From the IMG/VR virus record IMGVR_UViG_3300023171_000021, positions 1-45,278 of that record: 45,278 nucleotides of DNA; one strand, 5' to 3'. Shown here piece by piece: positions 18,367 through 26,634 of the stretch. Made by a program: the position numbers and the translations under genes. Under the pieces are notes generated by a model, which was given only the letters and a program-made list of their open reading frames with translations, was not told where the DNA came from and made no database searches. Every line of letters begins with the position of its first letter. Within the stretch, counting starts at the first letter, position 1. This stretch comes from a virus.

Positions 18367-18732
18367 CTAAACTGTTTCAACAGCTTTGTTTTTAAAGGCT
18401 GATTCTAATATATCCTTATAATTATAGGTAAAATCATTATCTGCCATTGACTTAATAAAGTCTACTATCTCTTCTTTTTCCTCTATGAAATACTCATAAT
18501 AAGTATCTAACTTTATTCTTTCTTTTGCACTTTTAACCCCACCAGTTATATCTAGTTGAGGTATCATATGCAGGTTCTTTTTATATTCTTTAGAAACGAT
18601 AGCTAATATACATTCAACTGGATCAAAAATACATTCATTATATATACACCTATCATTAATAGGTAACATTTTAAATGTTTTTTTATCTTCCCATGAAGAT
18701 GTAATTAATATCATTGTTTTATTATCTCTCAT
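18367..18732 (-). CDS. Conserved hypothetical protein, probably its own transcript
   Basis: Seen: 121 aa with Y-N-E-C-I-F-D-P, L-A-I-V-S-K-E-Y, M-I-P-Q-L-D and D-T-Y-Y-E-Y-F-I-E; I associate this pattern with small conserved proteins of Bacteroidales phages but cannot name a function. It is flanked by a candidate host-type promoter (18743-18774) and a strong terminator (18323-18344), suggesting a short, independently expressed mRNA, unusual in this tightly tiled block. Confidence 0.7.
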   Translation of the reverse strand: MRDNKTMILITSSWEDKKTFKMLPINDRCIYNECIFDPVECILAIVSKEYKKNLHMIPQLDITGGVKSAKERIKLDTYYEYFIEEKEEIVDFIKSMADNDFTYNYKDILESAFKNKAVETV

Positions 18733-18742
18733 ATTGTGTGTA

Positions 18743-18774
18743 CAAATTTATATATAATTTGTCTTATATACAAC
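18743..18774 (-). promoter_or_regulatory. Candidate Bacteroidota-type promoter (-33/-7)
   Basis: On the - strand, GTTG (18771-18774) is followed by exactly 20 bases and then TAAATTTG (18743-18750), a full match to the Bacteroides -7 element TAnnTTTG with a 3/4 match to the -33 TTTG. Predicted transcription start is within about 10 bases of the ATG at 18732, giving a nearly leaderless mRNA. AT-rich background makes chance matches possible. Confidence 0.45.
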
Positions 18775-19797
18775 TTATAATTTTACTAATCCTTGTGCAT
18801 ATTTTGCAGGAAGTGTATAATCATTATTTAAATAGTGGTAATCTAGATCATCAGCTAATTTATTTAATCTATCCATCCAAAACATCATTGTTGCAAATTT
18901 AACATGGAAAGGATATACGTTAAAATACTTATCTATTACTACAAAACAGAATTTAATATTATATCCTTTTTCACCAAGTTCTTTGAAATTAGATATTACT
19001 AATTTCATATATATTACAGCTTGCATCCAGTAATTCCAGAATTCAACAGACTCTTCAAACTTATCAAGTGATTTACTTGATGTTTTAAAGTCATTGATAT
19101 AGATCATCTTTTCATCATGATTAATTACTAAGTTATCTAATATTCCTTTTATACCATATGCTTTACCAGTATATTCACCTTCTAAATATAGCTCATTAAA
19201 CACCTCAATATTATCTTCTGTTGTTACACCCATTCCAAGTAGTTTGGGAACTCCAGGGGTACTTTTAATGATGTCTATAGCTTCTTTACAATAGATGAAT
19301 GTTTCTTCATCTAATAACTCTTTATTATTTTTATTTTTTAAGAACTCAAAATAACTTTTGTTCTGCTCAGTTATCACTTTATCAAGTCTAGCTGAATCTT
19401 GTTTTAAACTTTGATGTAAATTAATATCCATCAGAGTTTCTAATATACTATATTCTAAAGTATCAAGTTCAATTGTATTATCAAAACTTATAGCTTTCTT
19501 ATTTTTTCTATATACAGAATCTATAATAGACTTAGATGGATCTTTTGGTAAATTAGTAGGAGAAACAATATATCTATTATTAAACTCATGTGGTTCTAAT
19601 AATAAACAATGTATAACACTTCCAGTTAAGAGATGTTGTTCTCTAGTTTCTGGTCTATGTCCAAGTATATACATTTGATAAAATACAGCAGGACTGTATA
19701 ATAGCTTTGATATACTAGAATATGAGAAGTAAAATGTTTTACTATAGAATTCTTCTTCAAGAATTTCAACTGTTTCCTGTACTAATTCTTCAATCAT
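18775..19797 (-). CDS. PD-(D/E)XK exonuclease, RecB/RecE-like
   Basis: Seen: 340 aa. Signature order: F-S-Y-S-S-I-S-K-L near the start, G-S-V-I-H (H63), G-I-L-D (D221), Y-I-N-D-F-K-T (D236, K238) and Q259-x3-Y263. This is the arrangement of RecB-family and phage RecE-like exonucleases, which resect DNA ends for single-strand annealing or degrade host DNA. A Sak4-like ATPase and a putative SSB are encoded in the same block, so a recombination module is likely. Its ATG overlaps the stop of the YpsA-like gene by 4 bases. Confidence 0.82.
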   Translation of the reverse strand: MIEELVQETVEILEEEFYSKTFYFSYSSISKLLYSPAVFYQMYILGHRPETREQHLLTGSVIHCLLLEPHEFNNRYIVSPTNLPKDPSKSIIDSVYRKNKKAISFDNTIELDTLEYSILETLMDINLHQSLKQDSARLDKVITEQNKSYFEFLKNKNNKELLDEETFIYCKEAIDIIKSTPGVPKLLGMGVTTEDNIEVFNELYLEGEYTGKAYGIKGILDNLVINHDEKMIYINDFKTSSKSLDKFEESVEFWNYWMQAVIYMKLVISNFKELGEKGYNIKFCFVVIDKYFNVYPFHVKFATMMFWMDRLNKLADDLDYHYLNNDYTLPAKYAQGLVKL

Positions 19798-20225
19798 GCT
19801 AAACCTTCTTTTAAAGTTTGTCTATATTTCTCTAAGTCTTCTTTACTTATCTTAGATCCTCTGTTTCCAGCTATATTAATTATATCTTGATATTTCTTGA
19901 AAGCTTTTATTTCTTCTACAGAGGGATTAATAAGATATGGTTTACCATGCTTCTTAAGAAATCTTAATGTAGCCCTACTTCCTGGAGAATTAATATCTCC
20001 AAATATAATAGTACCTCCTGATAATTGTATATTTAACTCTGTTCTTGCATTGTAATCACCACTAGAGTGTTCTTTTATACCATATAACTCAGCCAATTTA
20101 CGTTGACTACCATTTTCAGTTCTAAAGTCTTTAGGTGCAAATCCCCCTGTAGGGAGACCTAATTCTCTAGCAACTTCTAATCCCATTTGGTCAATTCCTG
20201 TCTGAAAACCACTAATTATTGTCAT
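19794..20225 (-). CDS. YpsA/molybdenum-carrier-like Rossmann protein
   Basis: Seen: 143 aa starting I-I-S-G-F-Q-T-G-I-D-Q-M-G-L-E-V-A-R-E-L-G, G-G-F-A-P-K-D-F-R, then N-I-Q-L-S-G-G-T-I-I-F-G and S-P-G-S-R-A-T-L. This matches the putative molybdenum carrier family (PF12694), a SLOG/LOG-like nucleotide-binding Rossmann fold. Despite the name, phage members probably bind or process nucleotides or nucleotide-derived signals. Four-base overlaps on both sides tie it to the nuclease and phosphoesterase genes. Confidence 0.78.
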   Translation of the reverse strand: MTIISGFQTGIDQMGLEVARELGLPTGGFAPKDFRTENGSQRKLAELYGIKEHSSGDYNARTELNIQLSGGTIIFGDINSPGSRATLRFLKKHGKPYLINPSVEEIKAFKKYQDIINIAGNRGSKISKEDLEKYRQTLKEGLA

Positions 20226-20923
20226 ATTGTCAAATCTATTGTATGTGGTTCATTAATTGGTCTATACTTTTCATCACATATAGAAGCATTAATATATATT
20301 GTATCAATAGTTTGTTCAATACCTACCCCACAATGTATATGACCACATACATGCAATATAGGTTTTACTTCTTGTAATTTATAATCAAGTTCTGCACAAC
20401 CAACAAATTCACCTCCTCTATAAGGAACCCAATCTAATTTAGCATATACAGGACCATGTGTTACAACTATATCTGTATCTAAAGGAATTTCATCCCATAC
20501 AGCTTTAATTTTAGTTCCTCTAGCACAATTATGTGCCCAATTCTCAGGATAAAAATCAGGAGTAATAGGAGATCCCCATATATTTAATCCATACAATTGT
20601 ACAGATGAATTATATAATCTAGTTATTGAACCTTCTGGTTTATTTATATTATGTTTATCTATTAACTCTTCAAACCACTTATTTGCACCAGTTTCAGCAT
20701 CAAATCTAGCTTCTGTATGTAAATCATGATTACCTTCAATAACAACTTTAGTGGTACATTGAGTTTGCTCATTTAACCATAAAAAGAAATCATTTACTTG
20801 TTCTTTTTCACCTCTATTAGTGTAATCACCAGAATGAATAAGTATATCACATTCTGGTATTATATGTTTCATCTTACGATGTAAACCATGTGTATCTGAA
20901 ATACAACATATTTTTATTTCCAT
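20222..20923 (-). CDS. Calcineurin-like metallophosphoesterase
   Basis: Seen: 233 aa with all metal-binding blocks: C-I-S-D-T-H (D10, H12), I-H-S-G-D-Y, I-E-G-N-H-D-L, V-T-H-G-P and C-G-H-I-H. This is a complete two-metal phosphoesterase domain without an extra domain. Phage relatives dephosphorylate nucleic acid ends, cyclic nucleotides or other phosphoesters; the substrate cannot be read here. It overlaps the YpsA-like gene by 4 bases and the upstream gene by 10 bases, so the three are probably expressed together. Confidence 0.85.
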   Translation of the reverse strand: MEIKICCISDTHGLHRKMKHIIPECDILIHSGDYTNRGEKEQVNDFFLWLNEQTQCTTKVVIEGNHDLHTEARFDAETGANKWFEELIDKHNINKPEGSITRLYNSSVQLYGLNIWGSPITPDFYPENWAHNCARGTKIKAVWDEIPLDTDIVVTHGPVYAKLDWVPYRGGEFVGCAELDYKLQEVKPILHVCGHIHCGVGIEQTIDTIYINASICDEKYRPINEPHTIDLTI

Positions 20924-21339
20924 AATCCTTGTTCTATTAGAACTTCTCTTATTTTAGCTGCTGTAACTTTATCTGTAGTAGTTGACTCTAATCTTTCTAG
21001 AGTATCTAATAATACTGGATATTGATTACAAGCTACTACTAAATATTTAGCATCTTCTTCATATGGAGCCCAATTTTCATATTGTCTATCACACATAATA
21101 GCCAAACCTTCTGCATCTTTTACAATATATTCGTCACTTATTTTTGTATATTCCCAAGGAAGTTTACTTTCTGGTTGTATCATATTATAGTCTTCTATTT
21201 TTAATTCTTCTTCTAATGTAGGCTGTTTGTTGGATTGGTATAGTCTATTATCTCTACAATATTCACAAGTACCATGACATCTACATGTACTATCAAACCT
21301 TTTTGATCGTGTATACGGTTGTTTATAACTACGGCTCAT
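20914..21339 (-). CDS. Zinc-binding-like conserved hypothetical protein
   Basis: Seen: 141 aa. The N-terminus is basic with a Cys cluster C-R-C-H-G-T-C-E-Y-C (about residues 19-28) that could hold one zinc ion. The C-terminal part (A-K-Y-L-V-V-A-C-N-Q-Y-P-V-L-L-D-T-L-E-R-L-E) resembles a helical segment common in phage hypothetical proteins. Possibly a fusion of a zinc knuckle and a helical domain. No function assigned; overlaps both neighbours by about 10 bases. Confidence 0.6.
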   Translation of the reverse strand: MSRSYKQPYTRSKRFDSTCRCHGTCEYCRDNRLYQSNKQPTLEEELKIEDYNMIQPESKLPWEYTKISDEYIVKDAEGLAIMCDRQYENWAPYEEDAKYLVVACNQYPVLLDTLERLESTTTDKVTAAKIREVLIEQGLWK

Positions 21340-21787
21340 TTAACATATCTTTTTTAAAGTATCTACTTAATATATTACCATTATAGGTATCTTTTCTAAG
21401 AACATCATATTTAAACTGATGTTCAATTTCACAATAAGATAAATACTTTTTAGTATAACAAAACTCAATTATTTCTCTAGTAAAATATTTTAATGGTATA
21501 ATCTTCATATCATCTTTTAAAGGAGTGCATGAACCCCAATACTTAATCCAATCAGATTCTTTTACTACTCTTTTAAATACTTTTCTAGTTGGAGCTTCAA
21601 GTTTCTCCTTCTTTGTTATACGTACTTTACGTGAATGTTGTAAGGACTTCTTACCAATATAAATCTTTTCAGGTCCATTTGAAGACTTCTGTCTTTTAAT
21701 TATATACACAAAACCAACTATCTTTTCATAGTCAGCAATATCTTCTAAACATGTAACTTCTTTTCCTTTATATTTCCAATGAGTCAT
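21329..21787 (-). CDS. GIY-YIG-type endonuclease (Seg-like)
   Basis: Seen: 152 aa with G-F-V-Y-I-I-K-R (residues ~25-32) and K-I-Y-I-G-K-K-S-L (~41-49), the two strands of the GIY-YIG module, then W-I-K-Y-W-G-S-C and S-Y-C-E-I-E-H-Q-F-K-Y-D-V with a Glu at the expected metal site. Known: free-standing Seg-like GIY-YIG enzymes in phages act as homing or genome-exclusion nucleases; some act in repair. Inserted within replication genes. Recognition sequence cannot be inferred. Confidence 0.75.
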   Translation of the reverse strand: MTHWKYKGKEVTCLEDIADYEKIVGFVYIIKRQKSSNGPEKIYIGKKSLQHSRKVRITKKEKLEAPTRKVFKRVVKESDWIKYWGSCTPLKDDMKIIPLKYFTREIIEFCYTKKYLSYCEIEHQFKYDVLRKDTYNGNILSRYFKKDMLNEP

Positions 21788-21810
21788 ATAACAAATATAT
21801 AACTACTTTA

Positions 21811-22779
21811 TTACATATCAAAAGTTTTTAATTCTATCAAAGATATTACACGTGGTCTTATTTCCCTGGGACCTTTATCTTTTACTGCTTCAGCTAAGTC
21901 TTTTCCTATAGTAAGTAGTATACATGGTAAGTTATAAACCTCTCTATACTTCTTCATAGCTTTTATACCAGCTTCATCATTATCAAACATCACAAAAACC
22001 CACTTATATTCTTTCTTATACTTAGCTATTACAGCAGGAAGTATCATTACATTTTCTGAATCAGCAGCTATAGAATCTACTTGAAGTTTTAAACTCTTCA
22101 TAGCTCCAATATCTTTTATACTTGATTGTATAATAAGAACATCATAACCTTTTAATTGTTCTGATCCTTGTATATGTGATTTAACTTTAATAAACTTTCT
22201 TTCTTTATTCTTAGGTTGATATATTTTATAGAGCTCTCCAGCTTTAGTAAAATAACCATACATAAATTGACCTTTCATAGTAAATGAATCACCAACACGT
22301 GACATAGTATACTCTGATAAAGGTTTAACCTCATATTCATTTAAGAATTCACTGCCAATATAAAAGTCTGTCCAAAAAGATTGATCATTAGTATTCCATT
22401 TACGTATTTTATAATCACTTACTGTAAACTTATCTTGAACTACAATTTGTTTTGTTTCTTCTTCGGGGTGAAGTAGTTTATATGTATTATAATCACTTAC
22501 AATTAATAATGCAGCTTGGTTAAAATTTAATCCTTTACTAGCCATTACTAAATTGATAGCACTTCCACCTATTCCTGTAGAAAAATCTTTAAATTTATAA
22601 TCTCTAGTCTTTTTATCTATATAGATACTCATACTAGGATTATTATCCTGATCATTAAATATTGACTTTATTGTAACCTCTTGACCAGTTAGTTTCTCTT
22701 GTAAATTACAGTAGTATTCAAAGATAAATTTAGCTGGAACACTTGTATAATCATTAACAAGATTCTTAGTTGATAACAT
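21811..22779 (-). CDS. DnaG-type primase with TOPRIM domain
   Basis: Makes RNA primers at the phage fork. Seen: 322 aa. The N-terminal part (I-F-N-D-Q-D-N-N-P-S-M-S-I and F-K-D-F-S-T-G-I-G-G-S-A-I) matches the phage primase N-terminal region but lacks zinc-finger Cys residues. TOPRIM core: V-L-I-I-Q-S-S-I-K-D-I-G (about 214-225) and F-V-M-F-D-N-D-E-A-G (D266, D268). The usual TOPRIM Glu is replaced by Ser. A terminator separates it from the SSB-like gene upstream. Helicase, polymerase and SSB in the same block support the role. Confidence 0.8.
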   Translation of the reverse strand: MLSTKNLVNDYTSVPAKFIFEYYCNLQEKLTGQEVTIKSIFNDQDNNPSMSIYIDKKTRDYKFKDFSTGIGGSAINLVMASKGLNFNQAALLIVSDYNTYKLLHPEEETKQIVVQDKFTVSDYKIRKWNTNDQSFWTDFYIGSEFLNEYEVKPLSEYTMSRVGDSFTMKGQFMYGYFTKAGELYKIYQPKNKERKFIKVKSHIQGSEQLKGYDVLIIQSSIKDIGAMKSLKLQVDSIAADSENVMILPAVIAKYKKEYKWVFVMFDNDEAGIKAMKKYREVYNLPCILLTIGKDLAEAVKDKGPREIRPRVISLIELKTFDM

Positions 22780-22802
22780 TATTAAAATTTTAAGACAAAA
22801 AA

Positions 22803-22824
22803 AGGGGAAGATCTCTCCTCCCCT
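22803..22824 (-). terminator. Intrinsic terminator after the putative SSB gene
   Basis: Stem AGGGGA/TCCCCT with a 10-base loop (additional pairing inside possible), followed on the - strand by a T-run (complement of A-run 22796-22803). It directly follows the SSB-like gene and precedes the primase gene, suggesting high, separate expression of the SSB-like protein. Confidence 0.82.
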
Positions 22825-22844
22825 AATTTATCTATTTATAACTA

Positions 22845-23492
22845 TTACAATGCGAACTGACTTTTCTTAGCTGCTTCAAAACCATCTACAGATGCTGCTG
22901 GAGTAGGTTTAATTATATGTTTACTAGCATCAAATTGCATTAATTTAGAATCATCTTCATCTATTGCAGTAAATGCATATTGTCCACCTTTACTTCCAGG
23001 TAAAAACAAATCATGTTGTGTATAACCACCTTTATTAAGGTATTCTTTACCACCAATACATGCTTTAAAATATTCACCACCAGCTAATACTTCTGATGCT
23101 AATGGAATATACTCTTCAATTGTATCTGCTTCTATAGCATCTAACTGAGATAATACTCCACTTACTTTAGCTAAGTTTTGTAGACCTCTTAAAATAGATT
23201 GATCTCTGTCAATCTTAACGCCACTATTAGTTGTTGCATTATTATATGCATACTGTGACATTCTAACTCTTCCCACTTGTCCTTTATATCTGTCTCCAGA
23301 TTTAGATACGTTATCTATAAAAAATCCCTCAAAATCATCACCTAAATCCTCTCCTTCCATATTAAGATTAACTTGATATGAACCTTCTTGATATCCTTTA
23401 GCTAATTCAACAGAGTTGATTTTCACTACTTGATTACCTGGATTTAAAGTTTTTGATACGTTTGCTTGTGGAAGATTATTTGTACTTAACAT
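22845..23492 (-). CDS. Putative single-stranded DNA-binding protein
   Basis: Seen: 215 aa. N-terminal half is beta-rich (Q-V-V-K-I-N-S-V-E-L, Y-Q-V-N-L-N-M-E-G-E, F-E-G-F-F-I-D-N, Y-K-G-Q-V-G-R-V-R-M), consistent with an OB-like fold; the second half has K-E-Y-L-N-K-G-G-Y-T-Q-H-D-L-F-L-P. I associate this pattern with the SSB-like protein of crAss-like phages. Position between primase and Sak4-like ATPase and a dedicated terminator downstream agree with an abundant ssDNA-binding protein. No acidic SSB tail is seen. Function is inferred, not proven. Confidence 0.55.
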   Translation of the reverse strand: MLSTNNLPQANVSKTLNPGNQVVKINSVELAKGYQEGSYQVNLNMEGEDLGDDFEGFFIDNVSKSGDRYKGQVGRVRMSQYAYNNATTNSGVKIDRDQSILRGLQNLAKVSGVLSQLDAIEADTIEEYIPLASEVLAGGEYFKACIGGKEYLNKGGYTQHDLFLPGSKGGQYAFTAIDEDDSKLMQFDASKHIIKPTPAASVDGFEAAKKSQFAL

Positions 23493-23505
23493 ATATTTGT
23501 ATTTA

Positions 23506-23763
23506 TTATTTAATTTGTTTCTTAATTTCTAAAATAGAATCTTTATTTACAAAGTATTCATTTTCATAATCTCCAAAGCCATTTCTAGCTTCTTTGTAAT
23601 CTACTTTACCTTGTTCTGCTGCTAGATCTATAAATTGTGCAGCAAATTCTTTCATTGCTAATTCAGCATCTTCAGTTGATATTACATATTCAGTATAGTG
23701 ATCTGCTATTTCAACTGAAAAACACTGATAAGAACTTAATATCTCATGTGCTGTCTTTATCAT
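23506..23763 (-). CDS. Small acidic protein, unknown function
   Basis: Eighty-five residues, alternating helix and strand patterns (A-H-E-I-L-S-S-Y, E-L-A-M-K-E-F-A-A-Q-F-I-D-L-A). It starts within TAATG overlapping the stop of the Sak4-like gene and ends 13 bases before the SSB gene start. No family recognised; its place between two recombination genes suggests a helper role at most. Confidence 0.55.
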   Translation of the reverse strand: MIKTAHEILSSYQCFSVEIADHYTEYVISTEDAELAMKEFAAQFIDLAAEQGKVDYKEARNGFGDYENEYFVNKDSILEIKKQIK

Positions 23764-24551
23764 TACTTTTCCTCTTTAGGAGCTCTTGGTTGTTTATCCA
23801 AATCTAAGAAAATTTCATCCCAATAAGTGTATAATTTATCACCTATTTTTTCTGAAACTACAATTTCCCTATTACTAAGATGTTCTGGTCTTGCACCACA
23901 TACAACATCTTCACTAGTTTTAAAACTTAGTATAGTTTGATTTTTCTTTCTAAACAAATATCCAATGGAATCTGATTTAGAAGCTATAACTCTTTTTAAC
24001 TTACCAGTTAAATCAATTTCTGATGAAGTTATTTTATTATCATCTTTATCTAAAAAGATATCTTTTATGTGTCCTGCTAGAACTATTCTTGGTGCCATCT
24101 TCTGAATAACACTCAATACTTTTTCAAATGCTTGTCTTAACCAATGATAACCACTTCCTTCAGGAAGAGCTATAATACTTCCATATTTAGCTTTACCACC
24201 AGTATCAGCTACAAACCAATTTTTACCCATTGGTGATCTACTATATAATGTTTCAGCATATCCCACACACATATCCTCTAAAGCAGTCATAGTATCAACT
24301 CCTATATACTCATATGGGAAGTTAGCTGCTGCAATAGCTTCTGCTGTTTTTGTAATATCATCAACTGATTCAATATGAACTCTCATTGCATTTACAAATC
24401 CTGAACCATTTTCAAAGTCTAGGATTAAACAATTAGGTAATCCAGCTAATAAACTAGTCTTACCTGTTTTTGGTTTAGATATAATCACTAAGTTATTTGG
24501 TGATTGATCTACATTTATAGTTGGTGATGTTGGTAATTTAAAATCTGACAT
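23763..24551 (-). CDS. Sak4-like RecA-fold ATPase (AAA_24)
   Basis: Seen: 262 aa. Walker A S-K-P-K-T-G-K-T (residues 25-32, first Gly replaced by Ser), L-I-L-D-F-E-N-G-S, Y-I-G-V-D-T-M-T-A-L-E-D (Walker B), R-I-V-L-A-G-H-I-K-D. This matches phage Sak4/AAA_24 proteins, RecA-like ATPases that work with SSB in single-strand annealing and recombination. An exonuclease and a putative SSB in the same operon complete a recombination set. Start chosen at the ATG giving a normal N-terminus; next gene is 3 bases upstream. Confidence 0.8.
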   Translation of the reverse strand: MSDFKLPTSPTINVDQSPNNLVIISKPKTGKTSLLAGLPNCLILDFENGSGFVNAMRVHIESVDDITKTAEAIAAANFPYEYIGVDTMTALEDMCVGYAETLYSRSPMGKNWFVADTGGKAKYGSIIALPEGSGYHWLRQAFEKVLSVIQKMAPRIVLAGHIKDIFLDKDDNKITSSEIDLTGKLKRVIASKSDSIGYLFRKKNQTILSFKTSEDVVCGARPEHLSNREIVVSEKIGDKLYTYWDEIFLDLDKQPRAPKEEK

Positions 24552-24554
24552 ATA

Positions 24555-25070
24555 TTATAAATTCTGATTTATTAAGTTATTTAACCATGGTCTTGTTGAG
24601 ACTGGTTTCATCCACATTATTGCAGCAAAGTCTGTAATAGTCATGTTACTGATATTATCATCTTTTACTTCATTTAATGTATCAAAATTAACTTCAAAAT
24701 CTTTCTTCTTTTCCTTAACTGGTATAGATGCAACCTCTAGATCTTCTAAAGGAACTGCATAAGAACCTGACTGTAATAAATTATAAATATCTTCATAATT
24801 CTCAGTAGGTTGTAATCTATATAACTTTCTTTCTTTATCTGTAGGATCAAGATTAGAATCTATAAATTCAAGAAAGAAACCATTGTCTTTCTTAAATTCT
24901 GATGGAAATATACCAACAACTTTTTGTCTGGCATCCATAAATTCTTTCTTAAAGTTAAAGTCTGTTGCTTTTGCATTATAATGTTGCAAAATATCTTTAT
25001 GATATTCTCTAGCATCCAATAACTTTTGTTCTTTTTCCTCTTTAGTAAGAAGTCCTTTTGATGTAATCAT
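24555..25070 (-). CDS. Conserved replication-block protein, unknown function
   Basis: Seen: 171 aa, highly charged and helical at the N-terminus (L-T-K-E-E-K-E-Q-K-L-L-D-A-R-E), a middle region with F-F-L-E-F-I-D-S-N and Y-R-L-Q-P-T-E, and a hydrophobic C-terminal helix (I-T-D-F-A-A-I-M-W-M-K-P-V). It lies with 1- and 3-base gaps between DnaB-like and Sak4-like genes, so a helicase accessory or recombination mediator is conceivable. No family recognised. Confidence 0.55.
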   Translation of the reverse strand: MITSKGLLTKEEKEQKLLDAREYHKDILQHYNAKATDFNFKKEFMDARQKVVGIFPSEFKKDNGFFLEFIDSNLDPTDKERKLYRLQPTENYEDIYNLLQSGSYAVPLEDLEVASIPVKEKKKDFEVNFDTLNEVKDDNISNMTITDFAAIMWMKPVSTRPWLNNLINQNL

Positions 25071-25071
25071 A

Positions 25072-26037
25072 TTACGTTCTTAATTTTACTTTTTTAGTTG
25101 CTGGTATTCCCATCTCTTTAATACTCATATGTTCAAATTGAGCTTCAAAGAAACATATTGATCTGTCACCATTACGTGCTTTTACAAAGTGTAAAGCTAA
25201 GGTTTTTTCATCAACAATGTACTGTTCTGGGCCATAAATATCTAAATAATATTCAGATGGTTTATTGATTGCAACCATTAAATCTGAATGTTGTAATAGA
25301 GCATCTGCTCCAAAAACATCAGCTGTTGTAGGATAATTTCCTACTGTTCCAGGAATCTTTCTTTCCTGTGCTTCAATACTACGATTCATCTGTGTTAATA
25401 CAATAAAGATAACAGGGTAAGCTCTTTTAAGCTCTGTCATCATCTCACCTAAATTATATAACATTTCAAATTTATCTTTCTCTGTAGCATCCTTTTTAAT
25501 CAACACACTATGATCTATTGTGATTATAGTAGGTTTACCTTTTTCATGTAGGAATAACAATATTGTTTCCTTCATCTGATCAACAGTCATAGACATATCT
25601 ACTTGATATATCTCTTTATGTTCACCTTTACTTATATAAGTCTTAATAATATTAATATCAGAATCATCAATTCTTCTATCAACACTTACTAATTCTTTAT
25701 AAGTCTTACGTACTATAGAAGAGAATTCTCTTACAGCAGTAGTCTTATTACTCATTTCAAACTGAAAATCAAGAACACAAAAGTCTTGATCTTTATTTAA
25801 GCTATGAGCTTGTCTGGTTATTTGATTTACTATAAGTGTTTTACCACTTCCAGGTCTTCCACCTATAGTATTTATAGTTCCCCATTCAAGCCCACCAATA
25901 CCCGCATCATTAAACTTCTTCCATGGAGTTGCTATTGATTTAACAATACCATCTCTTCTATCTTCCATATAAGCTATACCAGCTTTATGAATATCAGAGA
26001 TATGACTCCACAATTTCAGTTTAGGTTTATCACTCAT
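25072..26037 (-). CDS. dnaB: DnaB-type replicative helicase (C-terminal RecA-like domain only)
   Basis: Unwinds DNA at the replication fork. Seen: 321 aa. Walker A G-R-P-G-S-G-K-T (60-67), F-C-V-L-D-F-Q-F-E-M-S, P-T-I-I-T-I-D-H-S-V-L-I (Walker B Asp), I-V-L-T-Q-M-N-R-S (motif H3), F-V-K-A-R-N-G-D (H4 region). The N-terminal DnaB domain is absent or very short, so ring assembly or primase contact may rely on other proteins, such as the neighbouring 171-aa or winged-helix proteins. Clear family. Confidence 0.9.
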   Translation of the reverse strand: MSDKPKLKLWSHISDIHKAGIAYMEDRRDGIVKSIATPWKKFNDAGIGGLEWGTINTIGGRPGSGKTLIVNQITRQAHSLNKDQDFCVLDFQFEMSNKTTAVREFSSIVRKTYKELVSVDRRIDDSDINIIKTYISKGEHKEIYQVDMSMTVDQMKETILLFLHEKGKPTIITIDHSVLIKKDATEKDKFEMLYNLGEMMTELKRAYPVIFIVLTQMNRSIEAQERKIPGTVGNYPTTADVFGADALLQHSDLMVAINKPSEYYLDIYGPEQYIVDEKTLALHFVKARNGDRSICFFEAQFEHMSIKEMGIPATKKVKLRT

Positions 26038-26046
26038 CTTCCTCCT

Positions 26047-26634
26047 TTATCTTACACTATATAATGATGTAGATTTTCTTTGTAGCTCTTCCATACCACC
26101 CTCTATAAGAAGTTGACAATCTGTAGCTAAATCTGACTCATTATTTTTTGATATATAATATCCCGCAGTTTTCATATACATGTAATCAGATTTACGATAT
26201 TCTTCTACATAATATGTAGTAGCATCTAAAATTGTATCCCAACTATAACTAGGATATTTAATTCTAAATTCAATCATTTTCTTCTTAAGATCATCTATAT
26301 TGGTTCTGGCAGCTTTACCAGACGGTAGTTTTTTATTAGGAAATAGTTCCCTATACTCTTCTAAATTTTGCATAAACTCAGTAGTAATTAGATTATTCTT
26401 TTTCTTGTTACGTGAAATTACAAATAACTTTTGTGTATCCTCTAATAAAGTATAACCACTTACTGTAAGTTTATTATGTTCATCAATGAAATTCTTCTCT
26501 TCTAATACCCTTAATTCCTCTTCTTTGTTCGAAATTAGGTCTTGTGACATTATACCTTCGTTGATGCAATCTAAAAGCACCAACTGGTTTGGTGTCAATT
26601 TGTTTATTATCAATAACTTCATTAATTCTTGCAT
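26047..26634 (-). CDS. Winged-helix-like replication-block protein
   Basis: Seen: 195 aa. Residues ~12-63 (L-T-P-N-Q-L-V-L-L-D-C-I-N-E-G, L-R-V-L-E-E-K-N-F-I, L-T-V-S-G-Y-T-L-L-E) fit a winged-helix DNA-binding domain; the C-terminal half (Y-P-S-Y-S-W-D-T-I-L-D-A-T) is helical. Just upstream of DnaB helicase, so it may be a loader or initiator partner (inference). The start overlaps the end of the DnaA-like gene by 152 bases out of frame; later starts would remove the winged-helix part, so the long overlap seems real. Confidence 0.65.
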   Translation of the reverse strand: MQELMKLLIINKLTPNQLVLLDCINEGIMSQDLISNKEEELRVLEEKNFIDEHNKLTVSGYTLLEDTQKLFVISRNKKKNNLITTEFMQNLEEYRELFPNKKLPSGKAARTNIDDLKKKMIEFRIKYPSYSWDTILDATTYYVEEYRKSDYMYMKTAGYYISKNNESDLATDCQLLIEGGMEELQRKSTSLYSVR

